From: Phycisphaeraceae bacterium
Lineage (GTDB): Bacteria; Planctomycetota; Phycisphaerae; Phycisphaerales; Phycisphaeraceae
Assembly: GCA_029260655.1 (NCBI GenBank)
Contig: JAJDCU010000001.1
Location: forward strand, 1 to 64,000
Length of the DNA: 64,000 nucleotides
Direction of reading: 5' to 3'
A program made the position numbers and the translations under genes. Below the pieces are notes generated by a model that saw nothing but the letters and a program-made list of their open reading frames with translations, was not told where the DNA came from and searched no databases. How positions within the stretch are numbered: the stretch's first letter is position 1; every line of letters starts with the position of its first letter. Shown here piece after piece: positions 16,451 to 25,243 of this stretch.

Positions 16451-19400
16451 GACAGATCGACCCACGCTTTACCCAGACGGCAGGACCTGCCGTCTTCAGC
16501 GGGAACGAGCTACTGGTCAAGGGCGCGTTGGAAACCGAAGGCGGCGTCCACCTCCTGACCGGGTATCCCGGCTCGCCGATCGCCCCGTTCTTCGACACGC
16601 TCGAAGCGCTGGGCCCGTTGTTGCGTGAGCATGGCGTGGTCGCCAAGCAGGCCAACAACGAGGCGCTGGCGGTGGCGATGGCCAACGGCTCGCAGATGAT
16701 CGGCTGCCGGGCGATAGTTGCGTTTAAGTCCGTCGGGCTGCATGTGGCGGCGGACGCGCTGGCCTTGGGCGTGTTGGCCGGGACGCGCGGCGAAAGCGGC
16801 GGGCTGGTCGTCATGGGCGACGACCCCTGGTCCGATTCGACCCAGGTCCCCGCCGACTCGCGCTTCCTCGCCGAGCACGTCCGCCTGCCGGTCGTCGAGC
16901 CTTCGACGCCACAGCAGGTCAAAGACTGGGTAGGCCTGAGTTTCAAGCTCGGTCAGGCGGCGGGCATCTACATCGGTTACATGATGACGGTCGCCAACGC
17001 AGACGGCGGCGGAACCGTCGAGTGTGGCCCCAACCACTTCCCCCAGATCAACGAGCACCAGAAGGTGGCGCTTTCCTACGAGAAGGACATCGAGCCGAAC
17101 CTGGACCAGGCGGTGCTGCTGCCGCCGCGGTCGGTCTGGCGTGAGGAAGGGTTGGCGGCGCAGTTTCAGAAGCTCAAGGCCGAGGCCCGGCGTCTGGGGC
17201 TGAATCACATCGAACACCGTCCGCAGAAGGGGCTGGTCGTGCCGATGGGGTTCATCGCCGCGGGCACCGCCAGTTCGTACCTGGACCACGCGCTGGACGA
17301 GATCGCCCTGACCGGGCGGTTCCCGATCCTCAAGCTGGGGATGACCTATCCGGTGGACGATCAGATCGTGCTGGAGTTCGCCCGGCAGTGCCAGCAGGTC
17401 GTGGTGATCGAAGAGCGGCGCAGCTTCGTCGAGCGCCAGGTGATCGAGATACTCAACCCGTTAAAACAGTCCGGGGAGATCAAGACGGATGTGTTCGGCA
17501 AAACGTTCCCCGGCGGGTTGCCCGGGATCCCCGAAACCCGCGGGCTGAACCCCTCGGTCCTGCTGCAAAGGCTGATCCCGTTGATCAAGGATCACGCAGC
17601 GCTCGCGATCGAGCTGACCAACGGGAGCCTGGCCGAGCATTTGGAGTTGATCGAGCAGACCGGGGGGTATGAGGTCAACATCCCCCTGCGCACCCCGACG
17701 TTCTGTCCGGGTTGCCCGCACCGTGATTCGTCCAGCGTCCTCCTGGAGCTGCGCCGCGATCTGCTGGATGGCAAGTACATGCTCCAGCAGCACAAGCGTA
17801 AGCCCGTCGACATGGTCTGCCACGGCGACACCGGCTGTTACACGATGCTGATGTTCGAGCCGACCACACCCCTCATGCACAACTACTCGGGGATGGGCCT
17901 TGGCGGCGGCACCGGCGCGGGGATCGACCCCTTCATCGAGAACAAGCAGATCGTCTTCATGGGCGACGGCACGTTCTACCATTCCGGGCAGCTGGCGATC
18001 AGCCAGTCGATCTACAACGGCCAGGACCTGACGTACATCATCCTGGACAACAAGACCACGGCGATGACCGGGCACCAGGGCCATCCGGGGATCGAGTTCG
18101 ACCTGACCGGCAAGCCGATGAACCCGCTGGACATCGAGCGGATCGTTTCGGGGCTGGTGCCTAAGAGCCTGAAAAAAGACGTGCGCGTCGTGCGGATCAA
18201 CCCCGCCGACCGTGATCGGTATCGTAAGCTGCTGGAGCAGACGATCCTGGCCGACGGTGTCAAGATCGTGATCGCGGACAAGGAGTGCGGGATCACCTAT
18301 CACCGCCGGGCGCGCTCGGTCGAACGAGGCCAGCTCAAGCAGCACGGGTTCCTGCCCAAGAAATTGTTCATGAACGTGGCGACCGAGGTCTGCGAGTTCT
18401 GCTTGGAATGCACGAACCAGACCGGTTGCCCCGGGCTGAAGATGGCCGGGACCGATTACGGGCCGAAAGTCCAGACCGACCTGTCCCTGTGCGTCAATGA
18501 CGGCGCCTGCGAACGGATCCACGCCTGCCCGTCGTTTGAGGAAGTCACCGTCACCCGCCGTCAGCCCAAGCGGATGGGCGATGAGTACGTGGACCTGGGC
18601 GATCTGCCCGAGCCCGAGCGTCCGATCCACGCCGAGCAGCCGACCTGGCGTGCTCACCTCTGCGGCGTCGGGGGGATGGGTATCGGTGTCGCCACCGCGA
18701 TCCTGGTCAAGGCCGGGCACGAGATGGGCTACCAGGTCCGGTTCCTTGATAAGAAGGGCCTGGCGATCCGAAACGGGGGTGTGTTCTCACAACTGGTCTA
18801 CTCCCGTCCCCAGCCCAGCGGCCAACCGGTGCCCACCACGGCGCAGATCCCCTACGGCACGGCCGACCTGTTGATCGGGATCGACCTGCTCGAGGCCGCG
18901 CGCTCGATCGACCCGAAATTACCGTACCGTGTCGCTTCGCCCAAACGCACCGCCGCCGTCGTCAACACCGCCAAGACCCCGACGATCCTTTCGCTGATGG
19001 GCCGGGACGACTTCGATATCGACGACCTGCAGGAAACGGTCAAACGCTACGCCGTGGAGGATCGCTACGTCGGTGTCAACGTCGGGGATCTGTGCGAACG
19101 GATCCTGGACACCAAGCTCTACGCCAACATCATGATGTTGGGGGTCGCGTTCCAGAAGGGGTACCTGCCTTTGACCCGGCAGGTGATCGAGAACGCGATC
19201 GTCGATGTGACCAAGGGCGAGCGTGAGCGGAACCTGCGTTCGTTTACGATCGGCCGGAAGATCGCCGTCCGCCCCGACCTGTTCGTCGTCGAGCCCCAGC
19301 ACGAATACGAGTCGGCCAGGCAGGCGCTGCGCCGCAAGGTCAACACCCTCGAAGCCTGGTACGGCAGCGAGTGGGTCGGTCAGGTCATCGACCGCACGAA

Positions 19401-20169
19401 AGGCCAGCGGATCGCCAAACAGTTCCGCGTACTGATGCGGCAGACCTTCCGCGCCACACGGGGCATGCACGTCGAGGACGAGCTGATGCGCGACGTGATC
19501 ATCCGGGCCTACGACTGTGTGCTCTGGGGCGGGATCGAGTACGCCAAGCGCTACTGCGACCGTCTGGTCGAGGTCTTCCAGAAGGACGACCCGGAGCACG
19601 GCTACCTGGTCACCCGGGCCGTGGTCTGGAACCTGGCCAAGGTGATGCTGATCAAGGATGAGGTCTACGTCTCGGCCCTATTAACCAGCCCGGAGAAGTA
19701 CCGCCGGGACCGCAAGCGGTTTAACGTCAACCCCGAGCGCGGCGACAAGATCATCTACCGCCACCACAACCGACCCGAGTTCGAGGTCTTCGGCCGGCGC
19801 ATCCGGTTCGACTTCAAGGCCAGGGACTGGCAGCTCCGCATCATGTCGTCCTGCGCCTTCCTGCGCAGGCTGATGCCCGGCTGGCATATCCGTGAAAAAC
19901 AGTTCCGCGACTGGTATGAACAACTGGTCGATCGGCTTGATTGGCACGGCGGGCGGGATTACCAGCGCTGGGCCGCGATCCTCGATACGCCCAAGGCCGT
20001 CACCGGCTACCGGGAAGTACGCTACCCCAAGATGGAAGCCGCGCGCAAGCAGGCCGAGCAGCTCTTGGCGATGGACCCCCAGTCCTTCGAGCCCGCCGCC
20101 GTCGACAAGCCCGCCGAGGAAGATCAACCCCTGGTTAGCCTCCCCGTCGTCCAGCCCGCGGGGGTGTAG
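16447..20169 (+). CDS. Fused indolepyruvate:ferredoxin oxidoreductase-family protein (IorA+IorB type)
   Basis: 1240 residues from ATG 16447; the track start at 16306 adds an unlikely Arg-rich extension. Domains in order: pyruvate-oxidoreductase domain I (GAGGVHLLTGYPGSPIAP-like region, residues ~20-260); a thiamine-diphosphate domain with PGCPHRDSSS, GDTGCYTM and GDGTFYHSGQ...DNKTTAMTGHQG (~420-600); a Cys-rich stretch CEFCLECTNQTGC then CVNDGACERIHAC suited to iron-sulfur clusters (~660-700); the gamma/IorB-type domain GVGGMGIGVATAILVKAGHE (~740-930); and a C-terminal DUF6537-like helical domain. Such fused enzymes oxidatively decarboxylate aryl- or branched-chain 2-oxo acids to acyl-CoA. 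The aminotransferase at 49.9 kb could supply such acids, but is not linked. Cytoplasmic. Confidence 0.88.
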   Translation: MRQIDPRFTQTAGPAVFSGNELLVKGALETEGGVHLLTGYPGSPIAPFFDTLEALGPLLREHGVVAKQANNEALAVAMANGSQMIGCRAIVAFKSVGLHVAADALALGVLAGTRGESGGLVVMGDDPWSDSTQVPADSRFLAEHVRLPVVEPSTPQQVKDWVGLSFKLGQAAGIYIGYMMTVANADGGGTVECGPNHFPQINEHQKVALSYEKDIEPNLDQAVLLPPRSVWREEGLAAQFQKLKAEARRLGLNHIEHRPQKGLVVPMGFIAAGTASSYLDHALDEIALTGRFPILKLGMTYPVDDQIVLEFARQCQQVVVIEERRSFVERQVIEILNPLKQSGEIKTDVFGKTFPGGLPGIPETRGLNPSVLLQRLIPLIKDHAALAIELTNGSLAEHLELIEQTGGYEVNIPLRTPTFCPGCPHRDSSSVLLELRRDLLDGKYMLQQHKRKPVDMVCHGDTGCYTMLMFEPTTPLMHNYSGMGLGGGTGAGIDPFIENKQIVFMGDGTFYHSGQLAISQSIYNGQDLTYIILDNKTTAMTGHQGHPGIEFDLTGKPMNPLDIERIVSGLVPKSLKKDVRVVRINPADRDRYRKLLEQTILADGVKIVIADKECGITYHRRARSVERGQLKQHGFLPKKLFMNVATEVCEFCLECTNQTGCPGLKMAGTDYGPKVQTDLSLCVNDGACERIHACPSFEEVTVTRRQPKRMGDEYVDLGDLPEPERPIHAEQPTWRAHLCGVGGMGIGVATAILVKAGHEMGYQVRFLDKKGLAIRNGGVFSQLVYSRPQPSGQPVPTTAQIPYGTADLLIGIDLLEAARSIDPKLPYRVASPKRTAAVVNTAKTPTILSLMGRDDFDIDDLQETVKRYAVEDRYVGVNVGDLCERILDTKLYANIMMLGVAFQKGYLPLTRQVIENAIVDVTKGERERNLRSFTIGRKIAVRPDLFVVEPQHEYESARQALRRKVNTLEAWYGSEWVGQVIDRTKGQRIAKQFRVLMRQTFRATRGMHVEDELMRDVIIRAYDCVLWGGIEYAKRYCDRLVEVFQKDDPEHGYLVTRAVVWNLAKVMLIKDEVYVSALLTSPEKYRRDRKRFNVNPERGDKIIYRHHNRPEFEVFGRRIRFDFKARDWQLRIMSSCAFLRRLMPGWHIREKQFRDWYEQLVDRLDWHGGRDYQRWAAILDTPKAVTGYREVRYPKMEAARKQAEQLLAMDPQSFEPAAVDKPAEEDQPLVSLPVVQPAGV

Positions 20170-20245
20170 GGATGTTCAATGTGTGATGTTTAATGTGTGA
20201 TGTGTGATCTTTGTAGATTGCACATTGAACTTTGAACATCTCACA
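20170..20245. repeat. Inverted repeat of GATGTTCAATGTG units between convergent genes
   Basis: Left part: GATGTTCAATGTG followed by degenerate copies TGATGTTTAATGTG and TGATGTGTGATC. Right part: CACATTGAAC and TTTGAACATC, their reverse complements. It lies exactly between the oxidoreductase stop and the sthA stop. It can form a long imperfect hairpin and probably ends transcription from both sides, though it lacks a clean T run. Confidence 0.6.
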
Positions 20246-20251
20246 TCGATC

Positions 20252-21688
20252 TCACGCCGCCTTGTTCGATTGGCCACCGCCGCCGCATACGTGCTCCAGT
20301 TTGTTCAGGCCGTTGTAGGCGGCAACCTTGTAGGCCTCGGCGAGGGTGGGGAAGTTGAAGACGTTGTCGATGAAGAAGTCGGCCTTGCCGCCCAGGGCCA
20401 TCACCGCCTGGCCGATGTGGACGAGTTCCGTTACGCCCGATCCGATCGCGTGGATGCCCAGCAATTCGCGAGTGTCCTGGTGGATCAACAGCTTGAGCAT
20501 CCCGGTATCGTCGCCCAGCAGCCGGCCGCGGGCGATCTCCTTGTAAGAAGCGATCCCTGCTTCGTAAGGGATGGCTTCCTCGGTGAGCTGCTCCTCGGTC
20601 TTGCCGACCATCGAGATCTCCGGGACGGTGAAGATGCCGAAGGGGAACACGGTGTTGAACCCGTCGGTCTTGACCCCAAAGGCGTGGCATATCGCGCGCC
20701 GGCCCTGCTCCATGCTCGTGCTGGCTAGGGCGGGGAACCCGATCACATCGCCCGCGGCGTAGACGTGCTCGACGTTGGTCTGGTAGTGCTCGTTGACGTT
20801 GAGCCGGCCCCGGTCGTCGTATTCGATCCCGACGTTTTCCAGGGCAAGCGCGCCGCAGACGCCCTGCCTGCCGACGGCATACAGCAGCGTCTGGGCCTTG
20901 AGCCGTTTGCCGGATTCCAGCGTCGCCTGCACCAGCTTCACGCCGCGCTCGTCCGGGTCTAGTTCCTGGATCGATTCGACCTTCTCGCCCATCCGCAGGG
21001 TGATGCCGCTGCTGCGCATGTGGTACTGGAACGCCTCGGTGATCTCCCGGTCCAGGAAGCCCAGGACCATGTTCCGCCCTTCGACCAGCGTGACGCGCAC
21101 GCCCAGCGTCGCCATGATGCAGGCGTACTCGCAGCCGATCACCCCGCCGCCGACGACGATCATCGACTTGGGCAGGCGCTGGAGCTTGAGCACCTGGTCC
21201 GAGCAGAAGATGCTGTCTTCGTTAAATGGGATGCTGTCGGGTTTGGCGGGCCGTGTCCCCACCCCCAGCATGAACTTGTCTGCGGTGAGCATCTCCATCT
21301 CGTCTTCGCGGACGACCTGGACGAGATTGGGCCCTTCGAAGTGGGCGGTCCCCCAGACCAGGTCGATGTCGTTCCGCTCGAACTGATCGCGGATCATTTC
21401 CCACTCGTGGCGGATGACCTGCTGGCTGACCGAGACGAGGTCCGCGATGGTGATGTCTTTCTTGACACGGTAGCTCTGGCCGAACAGCCCGCGCTGGTTG
21501 GCGCCGGTGAGGTGGACCGCCGCTTCGCGCAAGGCCTTGGACGGGATCGTCCCGGTATTGACCTGGGCGCCGCCGAGGACATTGCTGCCCTCGATGATCG
21601 CGACCCGCTTGCCGAGCTTGGCAGCCTGGATCGCGGCCTTCTGGCCCGCCGGGCCCGTCCCGATGACGACGAGGTCGTAATGCTTCAT
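20252..21688 (-). CDS. sthA: Soluble pyridine nucleotide transhydrogenase
   Basis: 478 residues. The FAD-binding start YDLVVIGTGPAGQKAAIQAAK is followed by GGAQVNTGTIPSKALREA, the SthA-type motif that, unlike lipoamide dehydrogenase and glutathione reductase, lacks the redox-active CxxxxC pair. The NAD(P) domain has IVVGGGVIGCEYACIMATLG, a second FAD motif VYAAGDVIGFPALAS is present, and the C-terminal dimer domain includes HAIGSGVTELVHIGQAVM. The enzyme passes reducing equivalents between NADPH and NAD+, in the cytoplasm. It lies downstream of sodA on the same strand but a terminator-like hairpin separates them. Both relate to redox balance. Confidence 0.93.
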   Translation of the reverse strand: MKHYDLVVIGTGPAGQKAAIQAAKLGKRVAIIEGSNVLGGAQVNTGTIPSKALREAAVHLTGANQRGLFGQSYRVKKDITIADLVSVSQQVIRHEWEMIRDQFERNDIDLVWGTAHFEGPNLVQVVREDEMEMLTADKFMLGVGTRPAKPDSIPFNEDSIFCSDQVLKLQRLPKSMIVVGGGVIGCEYACIMATLGVRVTLVEGRNMVLGFLDREITEAFQYHMRSSGITLRMGEKVESIQELDPDERGVKLVQATLESGKRLKAQTLLYAVGRQGVCGALALENVGIEYDDRGRLNVNEHYQTNVEHVYAAGDVIGFPALASTSMEQGRRAICHAFGVKTDGFNTVFPFGIFTVPEISMVGKTEEQLTEEAIPYEAGIASYKEIARGRLLGDDTGMLKLLIHQDTRELLGIHAIGSGVTELVHIGQAVMALGGKADFFIDNVFNFPTLAEAYKVAAYNGLNKLEHVCGGGGQSNKAA

Positions 21689-21830
21689 ATCTGTGTACCG
21701 CCTCGCAGTTTACGCCTATAGATGTAACGATCGGCTTAATCCGATACCGCTGTAAGACTTGATCGGCATGTCCGGGCGTCGAATGAAGCGGGGCGGAGGT
21801 CCGGTAAGGCGGGCGTGAAGGGGGCGCACT

Positions 21831-21855
21831 AAAAAAAGCGCGGTCGGCCGCGCCT
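21831..21855 (-). terminator. Rho-independent terminator downstream of sodA
   Basis: On the minus strand the order is GCGCGG-CCGA-CCGCGC followed by seven T. It lies ~40 bp past the sodA stop and before sthA, so most sodA transcripts should end here. Confidence 0.8.
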
Positions 21856-21895
21856 GGTGAAAAGCTTCACGTGTGTGTCTTGATCCCTTGGTCGG

Positions 21896-22522
<627 letters not shown>

Positions 22523-22948
22523 CTGGGTTTCCGATCTAGTTTGTAAGTATTGTTTCAAAAGCACGTTACCTCCTTTGTTGAGGTTCACGTGCAGGATTCA
22601 AGGGAGTGTATGAATGAGTTCTTACACGGTCAAGATCGTGCTGAGGGTGATCTGTGGGGATCCTGTGGAGGTGGTAAATGATGTAAACCGTTTAGAAAAA
22701 GTCAGTTGTGTGATCTTCGAAGCGCGATTTGTCGCCGCTGGATCGTGGGGCTTGGGGAAAATAGTTAGAGATATTTGGAATTTTTCTAAATAAGGTGAAC
22801 CTAAAACGGGGTTTGTGGTGTACATATAGGTGTATCCGAGGCCGAAGGCCTGGCAGCCCCGCCAGACTTAAGGCCACCAGATGCACACCGCCCTGCGGCG
22901 GGCGGGCAAGCGGTCGATCCAGGGGATCATGGAAAAGTGAGGTGCACT
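22523..22948. promoter_or_regulatory. Divergent regulatory region sodA / sigma factor, with three leader hairpins
   Basis: 426 bases without a gene. The middle (22750-22800) is AT-rich and suited to promoters for both genes. The part nearest the sigma gene holds three compact hairpins in a row: AGGCC-GAA-GGCCT (22839-22851), CCGCC-CTGC-GGCGG (22888-22901) and GATCC-AGG-GGATC (22916-22928), ending ~20 bases before its start codon. The strong SD AAAGGAGGT for sodA lies at 22568-22576 on the minus strand. I do not recognise a known riboswitch class. Confidence 0.5.
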
Positions 22949-23950
22949 ATGGCGGAACGGACCCGTCGAAACTCCCCCTTAAGCCGGTCAGTTAACCGAC
23001 GGCGCGTGTCACAGGCATGGTCCGGCCGAGCCTTGGGCTCCGCCGAAAAGGCCCAGGTCCATGCTATCCTCACCGGCAAGTACGAGTACATGGACAACGA
23101 TGCTTTCGCGCTGTCCGACGAAGAGGCGGTCCGTCTGCTTTTTGACGAGCCCGACCCGACGCCCCAGCCGGACACCAGTTGGTACCAGCCGGTGATGGCC
23201 AACTCCGTCGCGCTGCGCCAAAGCAGGAACGCACCCGCGGTGCTGCTGACCGCCAAGCAGGAGCGCGTGATTTTTCTGCAATACAACTACAGCCGATTCC
23301 GGGTGTGCAGGCTTCGTGACCAACTGCTTGAGAAGCGCAGGGTTTCACCCGCCGCCGGGCGCGAGATGCTCGCCTGGCACCGCAAGGCCAGCGGCTACCG
23401 CGACCAGATCGCGCAGATCAACCTCGCGCTGGTGTTGGCGATGGCGAAACGCACCCGCATGGGCGAGATGGACTTCGGCGACCTGGTCAGCGAAGGGAAC
23501 ATGGCCCTGCTGCGCGCGATCGATAAGTTCGACGCCGCGCGTGGGTTCAAGTTCTCGACCTACGGCTGCCGGGCGATCCTCAAGGCGTTCAGCCGAGCCG
23601 GGATCAAGTTCAGCCGGTACCGAGGCATGTTCCCCACCGATTACGACCCGGCGATGGAGCGCTCGGATTACGCCGAGACCCGGCGGGTCGAGCACGAGTT
23701 GGACTGCGCCGACGAGGTCAAGCTGATCGTTACCCGCAACATCGCCGAGCTGACCGATATCGAGCAGGAGGTCATCGAGCACCGCTTCGCCGTCAACCGC
23801 AAGATCCCCAAGGGCAAGCCCGAACCACGGAGGCTGACCCTTGAGCAGGTCGGCAAGATCATCGGCGTGACCAAGGAGCGTGTCCGGCAGATCCAGAACA
23901 AAGCCCTGGAAAAGATCCGCATCACGCTTGAGGAAGGGTATCTGGCGTAG
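22949..23950 (+). CDS. RNA polymerase sigma factor, sigma-70 family, atypical
   Basis: 333 residues from ATG 22949, with GAGG six bases upstream; the GTG 12 bases earlier is less likely. Region 2 is clear: NLALVLAMAKRTRMGEMDFGDLVSEGNMALLRAIDKFDAARGFKFSTY in two overlapping blocks (~165-215). The usual WWIR of region 2.3/2.4 is replaced by GCRAILKAFSRAG. Region 4 is intact: LTLEQVGKIIGVTKERVRQI (~295-325). Between them are only ~75 residues with no recognisable region 3. The N-terminal ~130 residues are unique, with an acidic stretch. It is therefore a group 3/4-like alternative sigma factor recognising an unusual -10. No anti-sigma gene is adjacent. A structured leader suggests translational control. 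Confidence 0.85.
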   Translation: MAERTRRNSPLSRSVNRRRVSQAWSGRALGSAEKAQVHAILTGKYEYMDNDAFALSDEEAVRLLFDEPDPTPQPDTSWYQPVMANSVALRQSRNAPAVLLTAKQERVIFLQYNYSRFRVCRLRDQLLEKRRVSPAAGREMLAWHRKASGYRDQIAQINLALVLAMAKRTRMGEMDFGDLVSEGNMALLRAIDKFDAARGFKFSTYGCRAILKAFSRAGIKFSRYRGMFPTDYDPAMERSDYAETRRVEHELDCADEVKLIVTRNIAELTDIEQEVIEHRFAVNRKIPKGKPEPRRLTLEQVGKIIGVTKERVRQIQNKALEKIRITLEEGYLA

Positions 23951-23958
23951 AGAGGCTG

Positions 23959-24007
23959 TTAGCCATTAGCCAGTAGCCAGTAGCCTTTAGCAATCAGCAG
24001 TTAGCCT
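23959..24007. repeat. Tandem heptamer repeats (TTAGCCA family), left cluster
   Basis: Seven units of exactly seven bases: TTAGCCA, TTAGCCA, GTAGCCA, GTAGCCT, TTAGCAA, TCAGCAG, TTAGCCT. Follows the sigma-factor stop by a few bases. The complementary cluster lies on the other side of the terminator (24083-24117). Confidence 0.75.
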
Positions 24008-24023
24008 ATGCAGTCAAAACAAC

Positions 24024-24057
24024 AAAACCCTCGGTTGAGGCCGAGGGTTTTTGTTTT
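24024..24057. terminator. Bidirectional rho-independent terminator
   Basis: AAAACCCTCGG-TTGAGG-CCGAGGGTTTTT: a perfect 11-bp stem with A and T runs on either side, between the convergent sigma-factor and TPR lipoprotein genes. It should end transcription from both. Confidence 0.9.
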
Positions 24058-24082
24058 ATCTATTCGGGCGCCTCGGCTTCTG

Positions 24083-24117
24083 TCTAATAGCTTATAGCTA
24101 ACAGCTAAAGGCTATTC
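24083..24117. repeat. Tandem heptamer repeats, right cluster (inverted)
   Basis: Five units of seven bases: TCTAATA, GCTTATA, GCTAACA, GCTAAAG, GCTATTC, which are reverse-complement variants of the left cluster (AGCCTTTAGC versus GCTAAAGGCT). Together the clusters form an outer, imperfect palindrome around the terminator. Confidence 0.7.
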
Positions 24118-24126
24118 GCTTCCCCA

Positions 24127-25101
24127 TCAAATCCGGCTGAACCTCGACAGCAGGTCGGTGATCCTCGGCTGCTGGGGTTTGAGCTTGATACTCTTACGCC
24201 AGGCGCTTAGGGCCTCGTCTCGCCGGGCGGTGCTGATGCGGCCGTCCTGGATATAGAGCGTCATCAGGCAGGCGCCCAGCCCGTTGAGGGTTGCGGTGTC
24301 GTCGGGGGCCAGGGCGATGGCCTGACGGTATTGAAAGAGCGCCGGCTTGAACTGACGCATCTTGAACTTGACGTACCCCAGGCGTTCGTAGGCCGTGACC
24401 GACGGGCTGCGGCGGATCAGCGCCTCCAGCACATTCAGCGCCTGCTGGAAATTATTCAGGTGGATATGCGCGTCGGCCAAACCCAGCAGCACCGGGTCAG
24501 CCAGGTTGCCCAACTCGGCGGCCTGGCGGTAGGTGTCCACCGCATCTTCGTAGCGCCCCAGCAGGTTGAACGTCGCCGCCAGGTTGCACCACGCGGCCTG
24601 GCTGTCGGGTTCAAGGCGTGTGGCGATCTGCACGAATGTCAGCGCCTCGCCGGGCCGGCCTAGCTGAAGGTACGCCGAGCCCATTTCCCGGTTGACCTCG
24701 AAGCTGTCGGGGTTCAGCCGCCAGGCCATCTTGTACGACCGCAGCGCCTCGCGCACCCGGCCCAGGTACTGCTTCATCAGGCCCAGGCTGTAGTGCGCTT
24801 CGAACTTGTTCGGGTCGACGATCGTGGCCCGCTCGTAGGCCCGGCTGGCAAGCTCGTAGTCGCCGCGCTGCTGGTAGACCCCGCCCATGCCCATGTGAGC
24901 CTCGGCGATGTTGGGGTTCTCCTCCAGCGCCAGCCCGAATGCAGCCAGTGCCGAGTCCAGCAACCCCTGGTCAAGGTATATCTCGGCCTCGCCGAGGTGG
25001 GCCTGGGCGCGCCGGTTGGCGTTGTAGGCAGGGGTCAGCTCACAGCCGGTGAACATCACGGCGGCGGCCAACACGACGGCAAGCTGGGTAGGGCATCGCA
25101 T
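24127..25101 (-). CDS. TPR-repeat lipoprotein
   Basis: 324 residues. The signal peptide ends in a lipobox (AAAVMFTGC), so a lipid anchor on Cys-20 is expected. The mature protein is a string of about seven 34-residue tetratricopeptide units from residue ~38 to ~300, e.g. AEAHMGMGGVYQQRGDYELA and FEAHYSLGLMKQYLGRVREA. TPR lipoproteins act as scaffolds in outer-membrane or pilus assembly; the partner here is unknown. It ends next to the bidirectional terminator and is divergent from nadE. Confidence 0.85.
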   Translation of the reverse strand: MRCPTQLAVVLAAAVMFTGCELTPAYNANRRAQAHLGEAEIYLDQGLLDSALAAFGLALEENPNIAEAHMGMGGVYQQRGDYELASRAYERATIVDPNKFEAHYSLGLMKQYLGRVREALRSYKMAWRLNPDSFEVNREMGSAYLQLGRPGEALTFVQIATRLEPDSQAAWCNLAATFNLLGRYEDAVDTYRQAAELGNLADPVLLGLADAHIHLNNFQQALNVLEALIRRSPSVTAYERLGYVKFKMRQFKPALFQYRQAIALAPDDTATLNGLGACLMTLYIQDGRISTARRDEALSAWRKSIKLKPQQPRITDLLSRFSRI

Positions 25102-25156
25102 GGTTGAACATCATATCGGCTTGGGCTTTGGGTTGTTGCCAAAATCATAGACCGGG

Positions 25157-25185
25157 GGGACACAACGCCCGCCCAGGCTTACAAT
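25157..25185 (+). promoter_or_regulatory. Candidate sigma-70 promoter for nadE
   Basis: GGGACA, 17-base spacer, TACAAT, about 60 bases before the nadE ATG in the divergent gap. Inferred from consensus similarity only. Confidence 0.4.
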
Positions 25186-25243
25186 CCGCTACCTGACCAC
25201 GAACCCGATGCGGGATATACCCTTGTTACCGGAGCCAAACCCG

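Noticed and set aside
17461-18720. 419-residue minus-strand ORF inside the oxidoreductase gene
   Set aside because: Antisense shadow; the coding strand carries all catalytic motifs.
22800-22948. Known riboswitch class in the sigma-factor leader
   Set aside because: Checked for cobalamin-, c-di-GMP-I- and M-box-type conserved segments by eye and found none; only unclassified hairpins can be claimed.
23959-24117. CRISPR array
   Set aside because: Units are 7 bases, contiguous and degenerate; there are no spacers and no cas genes.
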